This document shows positions 8,178-17,354 of a DNA stretch of 64,000 nucleotides, piece after piece (within the stretch, counting starts at the first letter, position 1; every line of letters starts with the position of its first letter). The stretch is from assembly GCA_041652575.1 (NCBI GenBank), contig JBAZHC010000004.1:186001-250000 (forward strand), written 5' to 3'. The notes below the pieces were generated by a model. That model was given only the letters and a program-made list of their open reading frames with translations. It had not been told where the DNA came from and did not search any database. Made by a program: the position numbers and the translations under genes. This DNA comes from Phycisphaerae bacterium (GTDB lineage: Bacteria; Planctomycetota; Phycisphaerae; Sedimentisphaerales; UBA12454).

Positions 8178-10195
8178 TCAGGTTTAACTTTAATGTAATC
8201 TATACCAACCATATACCTTTTAATTGCGGCAGGGTTAGAGCCGACAATTTCTACATCAAGTTCGTGCTGACCGGCACTAAGCTGATATTTGCCGAGATTA
8301 ATTTCTTTTGTGGCGATTACACCGTCCGCATAATACATATCCATTGGCTCGGATATTTTTTTGCCGTCCAGATACCATTGGATAATGCCGTAATCGGCGG
8401 CTTTGGTAAGCCGTGTCAGGATTTCATAGCTGCCTTCTTTTTTAACATTGATTCCGATACGCAGCTTGCCGCCGGGCTGACCTACCCACCAAAGCTGCTG
8501 GGCATCGGTCCATTTGCTGGATTTAAAACTATTCATCCATTGTGCTTCAATTTCTCCGACCGGTTTTTCAAGCACATAAATTCCTGCAATATCAAGCGGA
8601 TAATTCAAACCCGGATACCAGCCTATGCGATTTTCCAAAGCAACCGGCTTATATGGGTCTTGTCCATTTGCCGAAAGATACCAGTACGCAACACAGTTAT
8701 ACAGTGTCGGGCGGCTATTAAGATAATACTTTTCGATGCTGCCTTCGAATGATTTCTGAAAAGGTATGTTGTCGGCGATTTGCCAGCGGTTGTCCGATAT
8801 ATGCCCTTTGTTGCCTTCTGTGATTGTCTGATTATGCAGAGGGTGATTGAATACCTGGTCGCTGCTCCATGCGTATCCGAAATAATCTTCCGAGCCGGTG
8901 CCGAATGTCGAAGGGAATTTTTCGCCATCGACAAAAAACTTTTCATCGCCTTCGCCCCACCAGCCGCCTCGCGGATTCCATATTTCCAGTTCGACGCCGC
9001 AGAATCTGCCCTGTCCCTGAGTTTTAAGAATTGTCCAATCTATCTGTCTTCCAGGTTCCGTGGGCAGAAATGCGTCTCTGTGCCATTTTGCGTGAAATCT
9101 GCCGTATTTTTTAATCGAATTTACCGGAATATGTTTTATTTGGACAGGAATTGTAATTTCAGTTTTACCGTCATTGATTAATTCCAGTTTAGCTCCTTTT
9201 TCAAAAGGCATAAACCAGTTTGAGTAAAGAACTTCGTCTGTAACGCCGACAGTAATTGATTTATGTTTATTCAAACCTGCCGCTGTGCCGAAGAAATCGC
9301 CAAAAGGAGCCCATACAGCCGGTTCTTTCTGCCCATCCCATGTTATTTGCAATACAAGTTCCCTGATAAGCTGACGCTGCTGCTGCATATCTTTAGGAAA
9401 AACATTTTTAACTTTTATGGAAGTAATCGCTCTTGTACCTGCGATTTCAATAATGGTCTTTTTCTGCCCCGGCCCGATTGCGATATCCACTTCTTCAGTT
9501 TTTTCTCCTTTTACATCAGGATTAAAATCCGGTCCGCTTTCGGCAAGTTTTTTATTAACTTTATCAAGGGCATCCGATTCTTCATTGCTCAATTGCCGTT
9601 TAAACGTCGGAACTTTTGTATCTTCACTGAATAGCGTATAAGTAAATTGATAATACTGACCGTAATCCTTGTCGGCGACTATCTTGCAGGATTTCTGAAA
9701 TGAAATTGGAATATAGTTATTCTTTCCGTTGGCTACAACATGTACCAAAGCAGGTCTATTGAACGGTTCCTGTGTGCAGTTGAAATAATCCTTGAATGGC
9801 AAATCCACTGCCGGCTCTTTGGCGCCATCCAGATAAATTCTCACATGACCTTTATCTGCGGTAGCGGACCAGATTCGCCAGATGCACCCCGGACCTTTCA
9901 TTTCGCCAAATACTAACTTGCCGTTTTCTTTGCGAATCCAGTTTACGGCTCCGTAGCCGTCGCCGTTGGCTTCCCAATCAATATATTTTCCGGTCTTCGC
10001 ATCGTATTTGCTTCTTCTGTCGTAACTCGACCATTGTTTGCATTCCTCGCCGGAGGCAGGTATGGTCGCAACTCTTTGCATGTCGACAAGCATATTTAAT
10101 AAATCAATATAGCTGTACTCATCGGCAGCAGAGCAAAAATTGCAAAAACCGGCCGAAATACTAAAAACCAATATAAGCAAAAAACTGCTCTTCAT
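8174..10195 (-). CDS. Secreted DUF2961 (GH172-type) protein with C-terminal beta-sandwich
   Basis: The 673-residue protein has a signal peptide ending near NFCSA, then a DUF2961 domain. Family hallmarks are GPGCIWRIW, a first jelly roll, the WWGEGDEKFFVDGEKFPSTF stretch and GTGSEDYFGYAW. DUF2961 proteins characterised so far are CAZy family GH172, acting on fructofuranosyl or arabinofuranosyl linkages; whether this one shares that activity is unknown. The last 110 residues form a carbohydrate-binding-like sandwich. It is convergent with the ribokinase gene and divergent from the toroid gene at 10477 across 281 bases. A shorter DUF2961 paralogue is at 16139-17245. Confidence 0.82.
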   Translation of the reverse strand: MKSSFLLILVFSISAGFCNFCSAADEYSYIDLLNMLVDMQRVATIPASGEECKQWSSYDRRSKYDAKTGKYIDWEANGDGYGAVNWIRKENGKLVFGEMKGPGCIWRIWSATADKGHVRIYLDGAKEPAVDLPFKDYFNCTQEPFNRPALVHVVANGKNNYIPISFQKSCKIVADKDYGQYYQFTYTLFSEDTKVPTFKRQLSNEESDALDKVNKKLAESGPDFNPDVKGEKTEEVDIAIGPGQKKTIIEIAGTRAITSIKVKNVFPKDMQQQRQLIRELVLQITWDGQKEPAVWAPFGDFFGTAAGLNKHKSITVGVTDEVLYSNWFMPFEKGAKLELINDGKTEITIPVQIKHIPVNSIKKYGRFHAKWHRDAFLPTEPGRQIDWTILKTQGQGRFCGVELEIWNPRGGWWGEGDEKFFVDGEKFPSTFGTGSEDYFGYAWSSDQVFNHPLHNQTITEGNKGHISDNRWQIADNIPFQKSFEGSIEKYYLNSRPTLYNCVAYWYLSANGQDPYKPVALENRIGWYPGLNYPLDIAGIYVLEKPVGEIEAQWMNSFKSSKWTDAQQLWWVGQPGGKLRIGINVKKEGSYEILTRLTKAADYGIIQWYLDGKKISEPMDMYYADGVIATKEINLGKYQLSAGQHELDVEIVGSNPAAIKRYMVGIDYIKVKPD

Positions 10196-10476
10196 TTTGA
10201 ACGCCTTTCCAGTAAAGTCTTTATGAGTAATTTACTCTGAAGAAAACTTTTTTAAGAGTTTTTTATTGTATATTTTGCTGTTTTTGTCAATACCGCCAAA
10301 GCAGGAATCTTATATCTTTCTTCTGTATAATTCAGAATAATAGATATTACGTAAAAATCAAGCACAAATGTTTTCGCAACTGTTTTTTTTGACTTTAAGG
10401 CTATTTTGAACTGACATTTTTCTGGACTAATTTTCGATTGCAACGTAGAATTCCCATTGATTTTTAGGAAATAAAA

Positions 10477-13044
10477 ATGACATCTTTTATCATTAAAGTT
10501 CGGTATCTTGTCGTAATAATTTTTATTTCGCAGCTTCTGAATGCCGCAGTAACCCTCGACAATTATTATGCCCACAAAACTGTTCAGGATGAATACGGCG
10601 TAATAGCACCGTGGAACTCCGGACAGAATGGTCCTCTCGATGAGCGGCTGAGAATCGCTGTTGAAGTTCTTAAACGATACCCCTGGGTCAATAAAAACAA
10701 AGCTGTTATGGCGGCTCCTGATTTTGTTTATAATTCACACTGGAGTATCAAAGACGACGGCACAATACTTATTCCGCCCACAAATGACTGGATGTGCGGC
10801 GACCTTTCGCAAAGAGCCTGGAGCATTATCAAAGGTTTGACAGCATATTATGCTTATAGTTCAGACCCTATAGCATATATTTATATTCCTCTTACTGCTG
10901 ATTATATTCTGGATTACGCACAGACCGACGAAAATAATGATTGGCCCAAATTTCCAATCGCTACACCAACCAACGGCAAAGCTTACGGCAAATGCGACCA
11001 GAATTCCAGAAATCAGCTCGACCTTTGTGCTGTCGTCGGAACTGAAATGATAAGGGCTTATAAACTCACAGGCAATAAGCGATATTTCGAAGCAGCCAAA
11101 CACTGGGGAGATGTTTTCGCTCAAAAGTGCAACCTTGACCCGACAATGCCGCCGTGGAATCGTTATAGCGACCCATCGGTTGTCGGCTGGTCCGATGAAC
11201 TTACCGGCAGCGTTACGCAGATTCTCTTTTTTCTCGACGATTTAATTCACCTCGGATACACCGGCAAAGACCACGCAATAGTAAATGCCAGACAGGCCGG
11301 CACACGTTATTTGAATAATGCTATGTTGCCAGAATGGCTCGAAAACGACCACTGGGGCAGAAGCTACTGGGACTGGGATAATCCGATTATTTGCGGAACC
11401 GTTTCGATGATTGGCGATTATATAATGAAAAATCCCGCCGATTTTCCAAACTGGAAAACCGACCTGAGGAATATGCTTACATTGATTTTTAATCGTAACG
11501 GCGCCGACCCCGGCTCTCACGGAAATACCTTTAGCGGTGCCTGGGCTTTCCCGGAATCGGCAACCTGCTGCGGAACATCGCTTTCATATAATCAATATAC
11601 TGCTGCTCCGACCCTGATTCGATTAGGCGCGCTGGCCGATGACGACCGCATTTCCGAAATTGGCAGGCGAATGATGATTATGGCGACTTACGACAGCGAT
11701 GTTAACGGCGTTGTAAAAGACGGCATATTCGGCCAGGCTGTAGCAACCGGCGAATGGTCAAATCTCGCGCATCCATGGCCGCTCTGTCAGGTTATGGAGG
11801 CTTTGGTCTGGGCTCCGGAAACCTTTGGACCAAAACGCGAAAACCATATTATGCGAAGCACTTCAGTGGTAAATTCCGTTGTCTATGAAAAGAACAAGAT
11901 TACTTATTCGACATTTGATGCACCGAGTGAAACCATAGATTTGCTAAGATTGTCTTTTGAACCGACGATTGTTACCGCGGATAATAAAAAAATTCCTAAA
12001 CTTTCAAAGCCGAGACGAAATGGCTGGCAAATAAAACCTTTGCCGGACGGTGATTTTATCGTGAGCATTCGACACGATGGCAGGAAAAATATAGTAGTAA
12101 CCGGCGAAACAGACAGGCAAAACGAAATCGATAATGCGCAATTGCAGTATGAAGGTAAATGGCACAGCAATGATAAAATTTATATTTCCTCTGATAAAAA
12201 CTCAGCTATGACTTATTCATTTACAGGTAATCAGGTCAGGTTATTAGGTGTCGTTGCACCGGATGGCGGATTTGCAGATGTTTGGCTTGATGGACAAAAA
12301 CAATTAACGCTGGTCGATTGCTGGAATCCCGCTGTGCGTCATAAACAGCTTCTTTATTACAAAAGCGGGCTATCGAACGATAATCACCAGTTAAAATTAG
12401 TTGTCCGCGGAAAAGGAAATCTCCTTTCCAAAGGCAGTAAAATATATATTGATGCAGTTCAGTACAGTGACTCTCAGGCCGACAGAGACTTCGGCCAGGA
12501 TTCAGGTCCGACTGCAACTCAGCGAATGATATTCGGTTATCCGCTGCGGCAGGATTATATCGATTCCAAAGGCAACGCATGGCGGCCCGCTACAGAATGG
12601 GTGATAAGGTCGGGCTACGGCACAGACACCGTCCAGCAGGCATGGTGGACAAAACGGCGAAGTATGTATATCGGAAATACAGAAGATCAGGAATTGTATC
12701 GTTATGGTGCGCACGGCAAAGAGTTCTGGGCAAATCTGACAGTTGGCCCGGGCTTGTATTATGTGAAATTAAAATTTGCCGATACGCCGCTGCATCCTTT
12801 CCTTGAACGCAACAAAGATGGCGGGAAAATCTCTCATACGGTTACTGTAAAGATAAATGGAAAAGAAGTAGTTTCCAAAATGAACATTACTAAAGAAGCA
12901 GGCGGTGATTTTCGTGCTGTTGACCGCCTGATAAAGGATGTTAATCCTGTAAACGGCACTATCGAAGTCTGGTTCATCGGCGAAGACGAATATGGTGCCG
13001 CTGTTCAGGCATTGGAAGTCGGTTTAATGGGTGAATTAAAATGA
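10477..13044 (+). CDS. Secreted alpha/alpha-toroid glycosidase-like protein with sandwich and malectin-like domains
   Basis: The 855-residue protein has an N-terminal signal (about 1-24). Residues about 40-450 are helix-rich, with repeated W-G-x-x-Y and aromatic pairs typical of six-hairpin glycosidases. A Cys-Cys pair (ATCCGTSLSYN, Cys365-Cys366) recalls the CC metal site of GH127-type beta-L-arabinofuranosidases, but I cannot assign a family with certainty. A galactose-binding-like sandwich follows (about 550-670, including ADVWLDG) and a malectin-like domain (about 690-855). It overlaps the next gene by ATGA, so the two are co-translated. The start codon lies 11 bases after TTTTTAGGA. Confidence 0.7.
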   Translation: MTSFIIKVRYLVVIIFISQLLNAAVTLDNYYAHKTVQDEYGVIAPWNSGQNGPLDERLRIAVEVLKRYPWVNKNKAVMAAPDFVYNSHWSIKDDGTILIPPTNDWMCGDLSQRAWSIIKGLTAYYAYSSDPIAYIYIPLTADYILDYAQTDENNDWPKFPIATPTNGKAYGKCDQNSRNQLDLCAVVGTEMIRAYKLTGNKRYFEAAKHWGDVFAQKCNLDPTMPPWNRYSDPSVVGWSDELTGSVTQILFFLDDLIHLGYTGKDHAIVNARQAGTRYLNNAMLPEWLENDHWGRSYWDWDNPIICGTVSMIGDYIMKNPADFPNWKTDLRNMLTLIFNRNGADPGSHGNTFSGAWAFPESATCCGTSLSYNQYTAAPTLIRLGALADDDRISEIGRRMMIMATYDSDVNGVVKDGIFGQAVATGEWSNLAHPWPLCQVMEALVWAPETFGPKRENHIMRSTSVVNSVVYEKNKITYSTFDAPSETIDLLRLSFEPTIVTADNKKIPKLSKPRRNGWQIKPLPDGDFIVSIRHDGRKNIVVTGETDRQNEIDNAQLQYEGKWHSNDKIYISSDKNSAMTYSFTGNQVRLLGVVAPDGGFADVWLDGQKQLTLVDCWNPAVRHKQLLYYKSGLSNDNHQLKLVVRGKGNLLSKGSKIYIDAVQYSDSQADRDFGQDSGPTATQRMIFGYPLRQDYIDSKGNAWRPATEWVIRSGYGTDTVQQAWWTKRRSMYIGNTEDQELYRYGAHGKEFWANLTVGPGLYYVKLKFADTPLHPFLERNKDGGKISHTVTVKINGKEVVSKMNITKEAGGDFRAVDRLIKDVNPVNGTIEVWFIGEDEYGAAVQALEVGLMGELK

Positions 13045-13970
13045 TTCGTAATTTATTAATGGTTATTTTACTGGCTGATTTTTGTTTCGGTGCAGATAGT
13101 AATATTTTAAAGCCTGTGATAGACGGCCAATGGCGGCAGATTGCCGGAAATCCCGATTTGGGAATATATACCGGCGAAAAACAGGAGCCGGTTGATTTTG
13201 CTGTTTGGCAGGCTGCCGACGGCACCTGGCAGCTTTGGTCCTGTATCAGGGGTGCAAAACTCGATGGTCACAACAGACTATTTTATCGCTGGGAAGGAAA
13301 GCATATCACAGATGCCAATTGGACACCTGTCGGCATAGCGATGATGTCAAACGCCGAATTCGGCGAACCTCTTAATGGATTGCAGGCTCCTTATGTTGTG
13401 CGATACAAAAACAGATATTGGATGTTCTATGGCGACTGGAATAATATATGCCTTGCAACCAGCAAAGACGGCAAAACTTTTGAACGTGTACTTGATAAAA
13501 ATAAAACTGCAGCCGTTTTCAGCGAAGGCGGCGAGGAAGTAAACACAAGAGATCCGATGCTGCTGTGGACGAAAGATAAATGGTACTGCTATTATACCGC
13601 TTGTCCCGGCAAAAAAGGTTATATGTTTTGCCGAACGAGCCGCGATTTACTGAACTGGTCTGATTCGATGATAGTCGCTTATGGCGGAAGCAGCGGCAAT
13701 GGCTGGGCTTCCTCGGAATGTCCGCAGGTTATTGAGCCAAAGCCCGGCTGTTATTATCTTTTCAGAAACCAGTATTATGGTCCCGGCGCTCAGGTTAGTG
13801 TCTATTTTTCGAATAATCCTTTAAATTTCGGAATTGATGATGATTCATACTTCGTCTGCAAATTCAATTTAGCAGCGCCGGAAATTGTAAAAGACGACGA
13901 CCAATATTATATTGTCGCTCTCAATTTGAATCTGGATGGAATTCGTATCGCTCGGCTCAAATGGGAGTAG
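13041..13970 (+). CDS. Secreted five-bladed-propeller glycosidase-like protein (GH43/GH32 clan)
   Basis: The 309-residue protein has a short signal peptide ending near CFG-AD. The repeated pattern Y-W-M-F-Y-G-D, W-Y-C-Y-Y-T and C-Y-Y-L-F-R is typical of blade strands in GH43/GH62/GH32 propellers. Candidate acidic residues are the Asp in VNTRDPML and the Glu in SSECPQV, which sit where GH43 enzymes carry their pKa-modulating Asp and acid Glu; an N-terminal base Asp may be the one in EPVDFAVW. Its start codon overlaps the stop of the toroid gene, so both probably attack the same glycan. Family-level assignment is inference from fold pattern. Confidence 0.68.
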   Translation: MIRNLLMVILLADFCFGADSNILKPVIDGQWRQIAGNPDLGIYTGEKQEPVDFAVWQAADGTWQLWSCIRGAKLDGHNRLFYRWEGKHITDANWTPVGIAMMSNAEFGEPLNGLQAPYVVRYKNRYWMFYGDWNNICLATSKDGKTFERVLDKNKTAAVFSEGGEEVNTRDPMLLWTKDKWYCYYTACPGKKGYMFCRTSRDLLNWSDSMIVAYGGSSGNGWASSECPQVIEPKPGCYYLFRNQYYGPGAQVSVYFSNNPLNFGIDDDSYFVCKFNLAAPEIVKDDDQYYIVALNLNLDGIRIARLKWE

Positions 13971-13982
13971 TGTCTTAAAAAT

Positions 13983-16121
13983 TTATTCAGTGTTGACAAC
14001 GCATCTAAAACCGACAGTGCTGCATCTATCGAGTCCCGGCCAGATATGTATGAACTTCGTATGATGGCCGCAAGGCTGCGGGCCGCCTTTGACATACCAG
14101 ATACTACCCTGTGCATCAAAGTAGCTTCCGCCGCGAATCATAACAAATCTTGTATGCCCGTCATCTCGGCAGCTTTCGGTACATTCCCACACATTGCCGG
14201 ACATATTATAGCAGCCGAAAGCGCTTCTGCCCTGCGGATATGATTTTGCCGGCATAATCTGTCCGGTAGTATTGCATTTGTTCGGGTCGAATTCATTTCC
14301 CCAAGGCCATTTTCGATTGTCTGTGCCCTGAGCGGCTAATTGCCATTCTTCTTCTGTCGGCAGCCGTTTGCCTGCCCAATTCGCGTAAGCCCTTGCATCA
14401 TCTATATTGACATTTACAACAGGATAGTCAGCCATGTTTTCCGGCATTTGGCCACTTGGCCACTGATTGAGAAAATTTTCTGTGTATTTCGGCTTGTAGC
14501 CTGTACTGTCGAGAAATTTTTTGTACTGGGCGTTGGTAACTTCTGTTTCATCGATGAAAAATGATTTTACTTTCAACGGCCCGATTTTATGTTTGATTGG
14601 CTGATGTATAACATAAGGATAAACCGCACCGTATTGCAAACCATAGCCGAAACCTTCAACGATTTTTTCGCCGGGGTCGGGATAGCAGCCGCATTCTCTT
14701 CGGATATGTTCTATTTCCATTGTAAACTCTGTTGCCGGAACAAAAACCATTCCCTCCGGCTTTGCATTTTTGCTTACAGCTTTTGTGCGATTGATTTTGT
14801 CAGCATATGTTATATCTTTACTGAAGTTTCTCGAATCGATTTTAGTTTCACCGGTTTTCATTTCTTTTAAAAGTTTTTGCAGTTTGCCATCAGCCGATGA
14901 TTTATTAATAACCGCGATGCACCCGATTTTATCTATGGAAGAAAAAATCTGGGCGATGTTTCCTCTGATTTGCGGCTCTATTTTTTTGCCGTTCCAAATA
15001 TCATAATAAAGCATGTTCGGCTGATAAGCAATTTCCAGCAAAGGCTTATCTTTGACGGCATCGCCCTTGTTAACCAGAACAAAAACATCCTTGCCTTTAC
15101 CTGACCAGTGTGTAACAAATAAATTATTCTGCATCGCTGGATAATAAGGTTCGAATATCTGCGTAAATTTATCTTTGAAATAATGCAGAATAAGGTTCGC
15201 TTTTTTCCAATTTTGCCTGTCAGTTATATTCCACGGATTGTAAGTGCCAAATATATTCTCCCAGATGAGCATTCCGCTGCCATTGAACAAGGCTGTCCGG
15301 ATTTCATCGCTCCTGTCGATATCCCATCGGCGAATCTGGTATTGTATATGGGAAGGTTCTACCCATTTTAATTTCAATATTCCCGGCTCATTCGGCTCGT
15401 CAAGCCATTGTACCCATGAACCGCTGCATAACGCAAGTTGTGCGAATTCGGGACATCCTTCCGGGACAAGTGCCAATCCCTGCCGAACATTATCAAGTTC
15501 TTTTCTCAAATTTTTGTCAGTTGCTGAAAGAGTATCAAGAAAAACTCCATCGGCATTTATAGCAGCGGCAATTTCCGCAAGGCATTTGTAATCGTCTTTG
15601 TCTTCTCGGTGTGTGCCTGTGTCCCATGGGTTATAGTCTATGAATACCTTAACATTTTTTGCGTGGCATTTTTCAACAATCCGGCGAAGTCCTTTTAATC
15701 CGCCCGGCATCTGACGATACATATCGAACTGGTTTCTCTCGTCAATGCCCAGTCTCGGATACGCCTGCCATAATACAATGCTGTCATAACCGCCGAATTC
15801 TTTTTGACCTTCAGCAAGCAGCGAATCAATTAAATATTCATTTGTTCCGGGCTTTATGAATTCACTGTCGAACATCATACACATTCGGCAGGTAAAATTA
15901 TTGCTCATCCATATCAAGTCTTTATTAGAGGGTATTTCGCCTGTATCGATAAGAACTTTTTGCCTAAATTCGTTTGCCTGCTGCAGCCATATTTCCCGGC
16001 TCACACCGTCAGACGCCAAAAGATAATGAGGGTTGCTGTTGAATAAATCAGAACATAATGCTGTTTCGGTCATAGAAGCCAGCAATAACAGGATTTTCAG
16101 ATATCGGCTGTTAAAAAACAT
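13983..16121 (-). CDS. Secreted TIM-barrel glycosidase-like domain fused to an FGE-like (SUMF1-type) domain
   Basis: The 712-residue product combines a secretion signal, an N-terminal barrel (about 40-430: LWQAYPRLGIDERNQFDMYR, KVFIDYNPWDTGTH, INADGVFLDT, all resembling clan GH-D/DUF-type glycosidases) and a C-terminal formylglycine-generating-enzyme-like domain (about 455-712: GMVFVPATEFTM, FFIDETEVTNAQYKKF, WAGKRLPTEEEWQLAA, NMSGNVWECT, VGFRCV). The reactive cysteine expected after the R-G-G-S-Y motif is absent (RGGSYFDAQGS), so the domain is probably structural or binding. Start ATG 16121 is preferred because GAGG lies nine bases upstream; an in-frame ATG at 16136 is the alternative. It lies directly behind the DUF2961 gene in one operon. 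Confidence 0.75.
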   Translation of the reverse strand: MFFNSRYLKILLLLASMTETALCSDLFNSNPHYLLASDGVSREIWLQQANEFRQKVLIDTGEIPSNKDLIWMSNNFTCRMCMMFDSEFIKPGTNEYLIDSLLAEGQKEFGGYDSIVLWQAYPRLGIDERNQFDMYRQMPGGLKGLRRIVEKCHAKNVKVFIDYNPWDTGTHREDKDDYKCLAEIAAAINADGVFLDTLSATDKNLRKELDNVRQGLALVPEGCPEFAQLALCSGSWVQWLDEPNEPGILKLKWVEPSHIQYQIRRWDIDRSDEIRTALFNGSGMLIWENIFGTYNPWNITDRQNWKKANLILHYFKDKFTQIFEPYYPAMQNNLFVTHWSGKGKDVFVLVNKGDAVKDKPLLEIAYQPNMLYYDIWNGKKIEPQIRGNIAQIFSSIDKIGCIAVINKSSADGKLQKLLKEMKTGETKIDSRNFSKDITYADKINRTKAVSKNAKPEGMVFVPATEFTMEIEHIRRECGCYPDPGEKIVEGFGYGLQYGAVYPYVIHQPIKHKIGPLKVKSFFIDETEVTNAQYKKFLDSTGYKPKYTENFLNQWPSGQMPENMADYPVVNVNIDDARAYANWAGKRLPTEEEWQLAAQGTDNRKWPWGNEFDPNKCNTTGQIMPAKSYPQGRSAFGCYNMSGNVWECTESCRDDGHTRFVMIRGGSYFDAQGSIWYVKGGPQPCGHHTKFIHIWPGLDRCSTVGFRCVVNTE

Positions 16122-16138
16122 AACAAAAGACCTCATTA

Positions 16139-17245
16139 TTAAGGCTTCGCTGTATAGCCCGGCGCAATGCGGGTGGCATAGCCGGGCATTTTCGGCAACG
16201 ACCCGCTCGGCACAGGCTCATACCAAAACGCAGATACGCTCACATCTTCCTGCTTATTGTAATAACCGCCGCCTTCGACGTCGCCTGCTCCAATTTGCTG
16301 AAGCGTAACCCTGATATCTTTCTTCCAGTATATGGGGTCGGGCAAATGCCAGCGGTACAGGGTATACAGTTTGTCGTTTCGGTAAGCCATTCCGCCATAC
16401 AAAAACGCGTTGTCGTGAAATCCCCACGCATGGCCGATATAGTCCTCTGTGCCTGTTCCACATATTGTCGGAAACTTATCGTCGCCGTCGAGATACATCT
16501 TAACTTCGCCCTCGCCCCACCACTTGCCGTCAGCATTATCGATGCCGAGTACGCAGCCGAGAAAACGCCCCATTCCCGTGCGCTTTGGCAATATGGTAAA
16601 ATCTTCGCCGAGCGTTGTGGGATTTTCGCGATGATATAACACGTGCAGTCTGCCGACATCATCAGAAAGTTTTTCATTTATAGTAAAATCTATCTGGTAA
16701 TAAAACGGCACATCTTTTTCAGTACCTTCGTTGGTTATCGTAAACTTTGCGCTTTTGACAAAAGGCATCTGCAAAAAAATTGACATACCGGCTGTGTCCG
16801 TCATCGAATGCACCGCAGACTGATATGCCTTTGCAACACCGTGCGCCGAACCGAAAAAACAACCTATCGGAACTTCAATCGACGGAGTTTTCTGACCGTC
16901 CCAGTAGCCCCTGATTACAAAGCCGAGCAGATTTTCCTTTTTGGAAGGCAGCGTAGCCCACATTCTGCGAATAATGCCGGGGCCTTTTATATCGCACAGC
17001 GTAATCGTCTGGCCGGGGTCGATGTTTAAGAGAGCTTTGCCTTTTCTGCCAACGCCGATTTTGCTGGCAGCCATACCGCCCCTGCCCTTTTCGCCGGTCG
17101 GATTCTCTGCTGTAATCGAACGCGACTCTATCGGAACATTCACTAAATAAGGCTGCTCTGCAACATCCAGCCCTTGGCAGATTGAACATTGCCAGGCAGA
17201 AACTACAATACACAACAACGCTGATTTTACCGATTTTTTCGACAT
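16139..17245 (-). CDS. Secreted DUF2961 (GH172-type) protein, short form
   Basis: The 368-residue protein has a signal peptide (about 1-25) and a complete DUF2961 domain: GPGIIRRMW, PIGCFFGSAHG, the WWGEGEVKMYLDGDDKFPTI stretch and GTGTEDYIGHAWG, the same landmarks as in the protein at 8174-10195 but without its C-terminal sandwich. Characterised DUF2961 enzymes belong to GH172 and act on fructo- or arabinofuranosyl bonds; the activity here is not known. The ATG follows CCGGAGAA. Its stop lies 17 bases before the preferred start of the TIM-barrel/FGE-like gene, with which it forms an operon. It is divergent from the GH113-like gene. Confidence 0.82.
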   Translation of the reverse strand: MSKKSVKSALLCIVVSAWQCSICQGLDVAEQPYLVNVPIESRSITAENPTGEKGRGGMAASKIGVGRKGKALLNIDPGQTITLCDIKGPGIIRRMWATLPSKKENLLGFVIRGYWDGQKTPSIEVPIGCFFGSAHGVAKAYQSAVHSMTDTAGMSIFLQMPFVKSAKFTITNEGTEKDVPFYYQIDFTINEKLSDDVGRLHVLYHRENPTTLGEDFTILPKRTGMGRFLGCVLGIDNADGKWWGEGEVKMYLDGDDKFPTICGTGTEDYIGHAWGFHDNAFLYGGMAYRNDKLYTLYRWHLPDPIYWKKDIRVTLQQIGAGDVEGGGYYNKQEDVSVSAFWYEPVPSGSLPKMPGYATRIAPGYTAKP

Positions 17246-17269
17246 TTTTTTCTCCGGTTATTATTATTA

Positions 17270-17297
17270 TTGACTACTTTAATATTCCTGCTAATCT
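17270..17297 (+). promoter_or_regulatory. Putative promoter of the GH113-like gene
   Basis: TTGACT (17270-17275) and TAATCT (17292-17297) are separated by 16 bases, about 55 bases before the start codon at 17355. The match is moderate and rests on pattern alone. Confidence 0.4.
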
Positions 17298-17354
17298 CTA
17301 CAGCCCATACTTAAATTTAACTCATATTAGACGCTTTAAACAAGGATTTCAATA

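Noticed and set aside
17328..17341. TTAGACGCTTTAAAC in front of the GH113-like gene as an eighth LacI-type site
   Set aside because: Only about 9 of 12 positions match and the dyad is poor; not clearly above background.
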